Source of the DNA: Phycisphaerae bacterium
Lineage (GTDB): Bacteria > Planctomycetota > Phycisphaerae > UBA1845
NCBI GenBank assembly: GCA_013360585.1
Contig: JABWBH010000007.1
Span: forward strand, 1 to 64,000
Direction of reading: 5' to 3'
DNA: 64,000 bases
Shown here: positions 59,861 to 64,000 of the stretch, piece after piece
How the letters are laid out: each line of letters opens with the position of its first letter
Numbering within the stretch: the stretch's first letter is position 1
The notes under the pieces: model-generated
What the model was told of the DNA's origin: nothing
The model's database searches: none
What the model saw: only the letters and a program-made list of their open reading frames with translations
Translations under genes and position numbers: made by a program

Positions 59861-60244
59861 CGCTGCGGTTGATCGTGAAGGGATCGAAACCCTGAACGAT
59901 ACCCGCTCCCCGATCCCCGTAGGGCGGGGACTTGGGTGCTCGGGGATCGGGGGGCGGCGGTGGAATCGTTTAAGGCTCCGCGACGCGGCGCCTCCCGTGT
60001 GTCTTCAACGCGCTTTCGATCCCGGCGAGAGGACGGGGGCGGTGCGCCCCGGTTTCGGACCGGCATGAGTTTCATGGATCACAGGCGTTTCGCGGGGCAT
60101 GATAAGGGGATCCTTCCGTGAAAAACCTGCGCACGGAGTCCGCTCTACGATTCTCCGTGAGAAAACCGGCGAGCGGAGCCCGTCCTACGGCACGTGTTCG
60201 ATGTCAGAGGCAGACGGGCGTGGTTCGGTTTTGCGTTGCTTGTT
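59861..60244. other. Intergenic region after the kinase gene with repeat-like sequence
   Basis: No supported gene. It holds the inverted repeat at 59905-59955 and, at 60128-60232, two near-copies of a CGGAGYCCGYYCTACG unit (60135-60150 and 60174-60190) and a further version of the CGGGCG-GGTTCGGTTTTGC core (60208-60230). Confidence 0.5.
59905..59955 (+). terminator. Inverted repeat downstream of the kinase gene
   Basis: Arms GCTCCCCGATCCCC (59905-59918) and GGGGATCGGGGGGC (59942-59955) pair over 14 bp with one G-T; the loop is 23 bases. It starts 45 bp after the kinase stop and may terminate the sigma-kinase operon, but no T-run follows. Confidence 0.4.
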
Positions 60245-61081
60245 CTACGCCTTCCAGAACGTCACGGCGCTCTTGAAGAAGCGCAGGCCGTCGGGGAGGT
60301 CCACCGGGGGGCGACGGGTCCAGAGGGGGTGGTTCGTCGGGTCGAGGTGGCGGTCGGGGTGGGGCATGAGGCCGAGGATTCGGCCGGTCGGGTCGCACAG
60401 TCCGGCGATGGCGGCGTCGCTTCCGTTGGGGTTGGCCGGGTACGCGACGGTCCGAAGGTCGCGTTCGGCGGCGGGCCTCTCGATGTCGGCGTTGCGCCCC
60501 TTGTCGTCGGCGGAGCGGTCCTCGGCATCGACGTAGCGCAGGGCGACGTGTCCCCCGGTTTCGAGCGCGGCAAGCGTCGTTTCGTCTCGGGCGACAACGC
60601 GTCCCTCGCCGTGCTCGACGGGCATTTCCGTGAACGTCGTGTCCAGGAGAAAGGGGCAGTCGGTCCGGCAGACCTTCATGCGCACCCACCGCGCTTCAAA
60701 CCGCCCGGAGGCGTTGTAGGTGACGGTCACGCGGTCCGGCGCGATCGTCCCGCCCGGAAGCAGGCCGGCTTTGACCAGCACCTGAAGCCCGTTGCAGATG
60801 CCCAGCACGCCGCCGCCTCGTTCGACGAGAGCGCGGATTTCGTCAAGAATCGCCCCGGTCAGCCCCGCGGCGAAGACCTTCCCCGCCGCGATGTCGTCGC
60901 CGTAGCTGAACCCTCCCGGAAGCGTAAGCACATCGAACTCGCGGAGCAGCGTGGGGCGTTCGATCCAGCGCTCGATGTGAAGCAACTGCGGCGATGCCCC
61001 CGCAAGGCGCCAGCCGTGCATCGTCTCCTCGTCGCAGTTCGTCCCCGGCGCTCGCACCACGAGGACTCGTACCGTCGCCAT
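60245..61081 (-). CDS. purQ: Phosphoribosylformylglycinamidine synthase glutaminase subunit
   Basis: 278 aa from ATG 61079-61081; the frame opens further upstream without similarity. Class I glutaminase motifs are FDVLTLPGGFSYGDDIAAGK, GGGVLGICNGLQVLVKAGLL (nucleophile Cys) and the catalytic His in LGLMPHPDRHLD. APGTNCDEET at the start is a PurQ feature. It supplies ammonia to PurL in purine synthesis. No purS or purL genes are adjacent. It has about 50 residues more than the smallest PurQ proteins, largely in the C-terminal third. Confidence 0.92.
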   Translation of the reverse strand: MATVRVLVVRAPGTNCDEETMHGWRLAGASPQLLHIERWIERPTLLREFDVLTLPGGFSYGDDIAAGKVFAAGLTGAILDEIRALVERGGGVLGICNGLQVLVKAGLLPGGTIAPDRVTVTYNASGRFEARWVRMKVCRTDCPFLLDTTFTEMPVEHGEGRVVARDETTLAALETGGHVALRYVDAEDRSADDKGRNADIERPAAERDLRTVAYPANPNGSDAAIAGLCDPTGRILGLMPHPDRHLDPTNHPLWTRRPPVDLPDGLRFFKSAVTFWKA

Positions 61082-61260
61082 CGTCGTATTCCGATCCGTA
61101 CCCGGTCCGCCGAGCGGCTCGCCCGCATTCCGGCTTTCGACGGGCTGCATTGTACGGGTGGGAACGAATGACGCGAAGCCCGCGAGGCGGTGCGGATCAA
61201 GCGCGCATCCTGACCCTTGACGTGGCGTGGCAACGTCACGGACAGGCGGGCGCAATTCGG

Positions 61261-62340
61261 TTAGGGATTGTCCGTCGCGGGGCGTGCGTAGAAGGCGTCG
61301 AGGATCGCGTCCGCCGCAAGCGCGTGTGCCTCGGCGTTCGGATGCGCGTCCCGGGGGCTGACGATCAGCTCTCCTGCGGGCCGCGTGCCCAAGGCCGGGC
61401 GAAGATCGACGACGGGTACGCCGATCGACTCGAAGAACGCCGCGTGCATTCTTGCGATCCGCTCTCCGTCGAAGCGCGTCCCGCCGGTGCGCAGAAAGGG
61501 GAACAGCGCGACGCGGAAGGGAATCTGCTTCGCCCGGGAGGCGTCGACGAGCACCCGCAGACGTTCCTGCTGCGCGGTCCAGGTCTGCGGATCGGCGTAC
61601 CCGTCGGCCAGCCAGTCATGAAAGCCGCTGACCGTCGGCACGCGCGGCAGGTAGACGTGGTAGTAGAGGTGTTCGAAGAGCGCCGACGCGTCCGAGTTGA
61701 ACCACGCGCAGCGCGGAGGGCGCTTCGGGTCGAAGTCGCGGCGGACCGGCAGGAGGCGCTCGATATCGTTCGGAACGTGGATCAGGATCACCTCGTCCAC
61801 GCGGAAGGCGTCCAGCGCGGCGCGAAGCGGATCGAGCTGATCACCGGTGTCCCAGCCGGGCTGGGCGAGCGTCATGCACTCGACGGGCGCGCGCCAGACT
61901 TGCCGCAGCCCGACGGCGAGGCGCTCGCCGACGCGGTCTTCGAGACGCTCGACGCCCCAGCCCCACGCGAAGGAGTCGCCGAGGACGAGGATGCGGCGCA
62001 CGTTGACCGGCGGGGTCGCAAGCCACTCCCGGTCGCGGCAACCCCAGGAATTGAGGAGGACGTAGCGCTGGAACCAGCGCTGCGCCGGAAGCGTGACGCC
62101 GAAGGAGTCCGTCGAGATGCGCATGAAGCGGAAGTAAGTCTCGCCGATCCACGCGACCGCGCTGAGCAGGGTCGCCAGCACCAGCAGGTTGCCCACGATC
62201 AGCCTCCGCCGGGACTGCGGATTCCGCCGCGCGAACCGGAAGAACAAGACGGCGTTCGCAGCGACGGACAGCAGAAGGGTCGTCCAGACGAGGTAGTCCG
62301 CGAGGTATCCGTACCGGCCGCTGGTCAGCACGCTCCACAT
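61261..62340 (-). CDS. Membrane SGNH/GDSL-type hydrolase
   Basis: 359 aa from ATG 62338-62340, four bases after the nadC stop. Two N-terminal helices (YLVWTTLLLSVAANAVLFFR, LIVGNLLVLATLLSAVAWIG) precede an SGNH domain: RRILVLGDSFAWGWGVERLE (GDSx block I serine), QPGWDTGDQLDPLRAALDAF, LIHVPNDIERLLPVRRDF (block III N) and the C-terminal SPRDAHPNAEAHALAADAIL, where the Asp and His of block V (DxxHP) complete the triad. It probably hydrolyses an ester, such as an O-acetyl group on a glycan. Confidence 0.85.
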   Translation of the reverse strand: MWSVLTSGRYGYLADYLVWTTLLLSVAANAVLFFRFARRNPQSRRRLIVGNLLVLATLLSAVAWIGETYFRFMRISTDSFGVTLPAQRWFQRYVLLNSWGCRDREWLATPPVNVRRILVLGDSFAWGWGVERLEDRVGERLAVGLRQVWRAPVECMTLAQPGWDTGDQLDPLRAALDAFRVDEVILIHVPNDIERLLPVRRDFDPKRPPRCAWFNSDASALFEHLYYHVYLPRVPTVSGFHDWLADGYADPQTWTAQQERLRVLVDASRAKQIPFRVALFPFLRTGGTRFDGERIARMHAAFFESIGVPVVDLRPALGTRPAGELIVSPRDAHPNAEAHALAADAILDAFYARPATDNP

Positions 62341-62344
62341 GATT

Positions 62345-63232
62345 CTACGCAACGCGCTCCAGCGACAAGTCCAACGCCGGCGCCGAGTGCGTCAGCGCGC
62401 CCACCGAAATGCGCTCGACTCCGGTTTCGGCCACCGCGCGGACGTTCTGGAGCGTGACGCCGCCGGAGGCCTCCAGCTCGACGCGGCCTTTAAGGCCCAG
62501 ACCGTCACGCAGTTCGACCGCTTCCGCCAGGTCATGCACGGAAAAATTGTCGAGCAGGACAATGTGAATCCCAACGACGCGAAAGAGGGCGCGGGCTTCT
62601 TCGACGGATTTCGCCTCGACCTCCACGAAGATGGGTTCGTGCGGGAGGGTTCCGATCCGGTTGAGCATGTTGAACACCTCGCCGGCGAGGCGCTGCGGCG
62701 CGATCCCCGCGAGGTGATTGTCCTTCAGCAGCACGGCGTCGTACAACCCGCTGCGGTGGCTGCGGCCTCCACCGCAGCGCACGGCGTGCTTCTCGATCAG
62801 GCGCCAGCCGGGCGTGGTCTTCCGGGTGTCGAAGATTCTCGCCGAAGTTCCGGCGACGGCGTCGACGAACCGGCGGGTGAGCGTGGCCACGCCGGAAAGG
62901 CGCTGCACGAAATTCAGAAGCACCCGCTCCGCCGCCAGCACCGCCGCCAGCGGACCGTCGATGACGCCCAGCACCGCGGGAACCGACGCAATCAACGCCC
63001 CGTCCGTGCCCAGGTCGGACCACGTCATGCGCAACGCCGGGGAGTACTCCGCCAGCACCGCCTCGGTCACAACCCGCCCCGCAAACACACCCGGCTGCTT
63101 CATCGTCAGCTCGAAGCGCGCCGGCGCCTCCCGCTGCGCCAGCAGCAGGGTCGTCAGGTCCGCGTCGGCCAGGTCTTCCACCTTTGCGGCGCGGATCAAG
63201 GCGAGGGTCGCGCTGTCGAGTACCAGTTCCAC
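62345..63232 (-). CDS. nadC: Quinolinate phosphoribosyltransferase
   Basis: 295 aa from a GTG at 63232, preceded by GGAG. Family motifs: RVLLNFVQRLSGVATLTRRF, IFDTRKTTPGWRLIEKHAVR, CGGGRSHRSGLYDAVLLKDN, FVEVEAKSVEEA, ELEASGGVTLQNVRAVAETG and VERISVGALTHSAPALDLSL. It makes nicotinate mononucleotide from quinolinate and PRPP in NAD synthesis. nadA and nadB are not in this window. The stop is 4 bp before the hydrolase start. Confidence 0.95.
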   Translation of the reverse strand: MELVLDSATLALIRAAKVEDLADADLTTLLLAQREAPARFELTMKQPGVFAGRVVTEAVLAEYSPALRMTWSDLGTDGALIASVPAVLGVIDGPLAAVLAAERVLLNFVQRLSGVATLTRRFVDAVAGTSARIFDTRKTTPGWRLIEKHAVRCGGGRSHRSGLYDAVLLKDNHLAGIAPQRLAGEVFNMLNRIGTLPHEPIFVEVEAKSVEEARALFRVVGIHIVLLDNFSVHDLAEAVELRDGLGLKGRVELEASGGVTLQNVRAVAETGVERISVGALTHSAPALDLSLERVA

Positions 63233-63770
63233 CGTCTTCTCCGGACGCCCCGGCGGCGCGGCGGGACTTCCGCACCGCTCGCCCGGTCGGGGACGGGATC
63301 AGTCGGTAGCCTAGGCGTTTCAACGCCGGTTTCCACCGTCAGCGGGAGCATTGTTTCCAGGCCGACCGCGACGGTTTGTCCGGGGTGCGGCCGGGCGGTG
63401 GAGTTCCAGGCGGAGTCGATCCAGCGGCATCCGTGGAGGCTGGGAATCCCGTTTCCAGCCGGCTGGCCCGGCTGACAAGCCTGACCCTCCCGGAAGTACC
63501 TGACGTCGGCCGATCCCCCTGCACCGCCGCGATAGCTCACGTCGTCGGCGGATTTCGCCGACTAACCTGATATGCGCTGGGGTGACCACCGGAGGGGTTT
63601 CGGTGGGCAGGGGTTGGTTCAGCTTGACGGTGGTGGAAGTTAGCGTTGGAATTACCGTCATGCGGCCGGATCGGCTGCCCTTTATGCAAACAAAATGACA
63701 GCGAACCGGACGCCCACGGACACGGGTCGTTCGCTGGAAGCATTTCTTTTAAGGTTAAGGAGCCTTTCGC
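63233..63770. other. Intergenic region between nadC and the last lipoprotein gene
   Basis: No supported gene. A 12-base palindrome CCAGCCGGCTGG lies at 63455-63466. GGAGGGG around 63592 is unconnected to a gene; AGGAG at 63758-63762 serves the following ATG. No confident promoter was found. Confidence 0.5.
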
Positions 63771-64000
63771 ATGAGACGGATGACGAATTGCGGTTTTGCT
63801 TTACTTGGCTTAGCGCTGGTGACGATCGGATCGGGCTGCAGCAGCGAGTTGGCCCGCGTCGAGTTCAGCTACGTGGTGGATCCGGTGAAGGGTCTTCCGC
63901 CGGGGCTGGACACGATCTACATCGCGCCGGCGAACGTCGGTCCGAACACGGATCCGCAGTGGTCGGACCTGACGGCGACCGTGCTGAAGAACCTGATCCA
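63771..64000 (+). CDS. Lipoprotein of unknown function, cut by the right edge
   Basis: The first 76 codons are visible. AAGGTTAAGGAG lies eight bases upstream of the ATG. The lipoprotein signal is FALLGLALVTIGSGC (lipobox GSGC, Cys 23). The mature part begins SSELARVEFSYVVDPVKGLP and continues with DTIYIAPANVGPNTDPQWSD, whose 'IYIAPxxVGPxxDPxW' rhythm recalls CsgG- or LpoB-like secreted proteins, but too little is visible for a family claim. Confidence 0.75.
   Translation, partial: MRRMTNCGFALLGLALVTIGSGCSSELARVEFSYVVDPVKGLPPGLDTIYIAPANVGPNTDPQWSDLTATVLKNLI

Overview
The window is high-GC and bacterial, and reads as Planctomycetota, probably a Phycisphaerae-like lineage (inference). The grounds are an ECF sigma factor overlapping a large Ser/Thr kinase gene, H-x9-DG type pseudopilins, an EF-Tu with an unusual switch I, abundant lipoproteins, an LpxA (so an outer membrane), and a DUF115 gene next to a 'spiro-SPASM'-like gene.

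Layout. Positions 1-20281 (minus strand) hold the str/rpo/rpl translation-transcription block. In transcription order: promoter, tRNA-Thr, tuf, rpmG, tRNA-Trp, secE, nusG, rplK, rplA, rplJ, rplL, rpoB, a GNAT gene, rpoC, rpsL, bioY, rpsG, an isoprenylcysteine-type methyltransferase, fusA, and a membrane protein cut by the left edge that looks like a fusion of two unrelated families. Three non-translation genes interrupt the block. Positions 20446-28642 (mostly plus) hold an RluA-type pseudouridine synthase, mlaF-mlaD, a methyltransferase remnant, a SpoIIE-type phosphatase, a CgeB-like glycosyltransferase (minus), a cyclophilin fusion and deoC.

Positions 28714-39690 (plus) form an envelope/glycan block: flippase, glycosyltransferase, AsnB-type amidotransferase, SLC1 symporter, lpxA, a DUF115 protein and a nucleotidyltransferase fused to a radical-SAM-like domain that lacks its cluster cysteines. 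Positions 40278-44332 hold an amidase lipoprotein and two paralogous pseudopilins flanking a membrane zinc-ribbon protein.

Positions 45003-54493 are the most coherent accessory block. A MerR/B12-binding-fold regulator related to CarH/LitR is divergent from folE, and eight further same-strand genes follow: DUF4397, FAS1, DUF378, SOUL, lipocalin, a PQQ-type propeller, an unknown lipoprotein and a class I photolyase. I read it as a light/photo-oxidative stress island: FolE can feed the pterin antenna of the photolyase, SOUL and lipocalin bind tetrapyrroles or lipids, and the regulator resembles a cobalamin photoreceptor whose axial histidine ligand is replaced. The divergent intergenic region has two back-to-back sigma70-like promoters whose -35 boxes form an inverted repeat, and folE appears to be leaderless.

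Positions 55173-64000 hold a secreted unknown protein, the ECF sigma-kinase pair, purQ, an SGNH hydrolase, nadC and the start of a lipoprotein gene cut by the right edge. No rRNA, CRISPR array, complete insertion sequence or prophage was seen.
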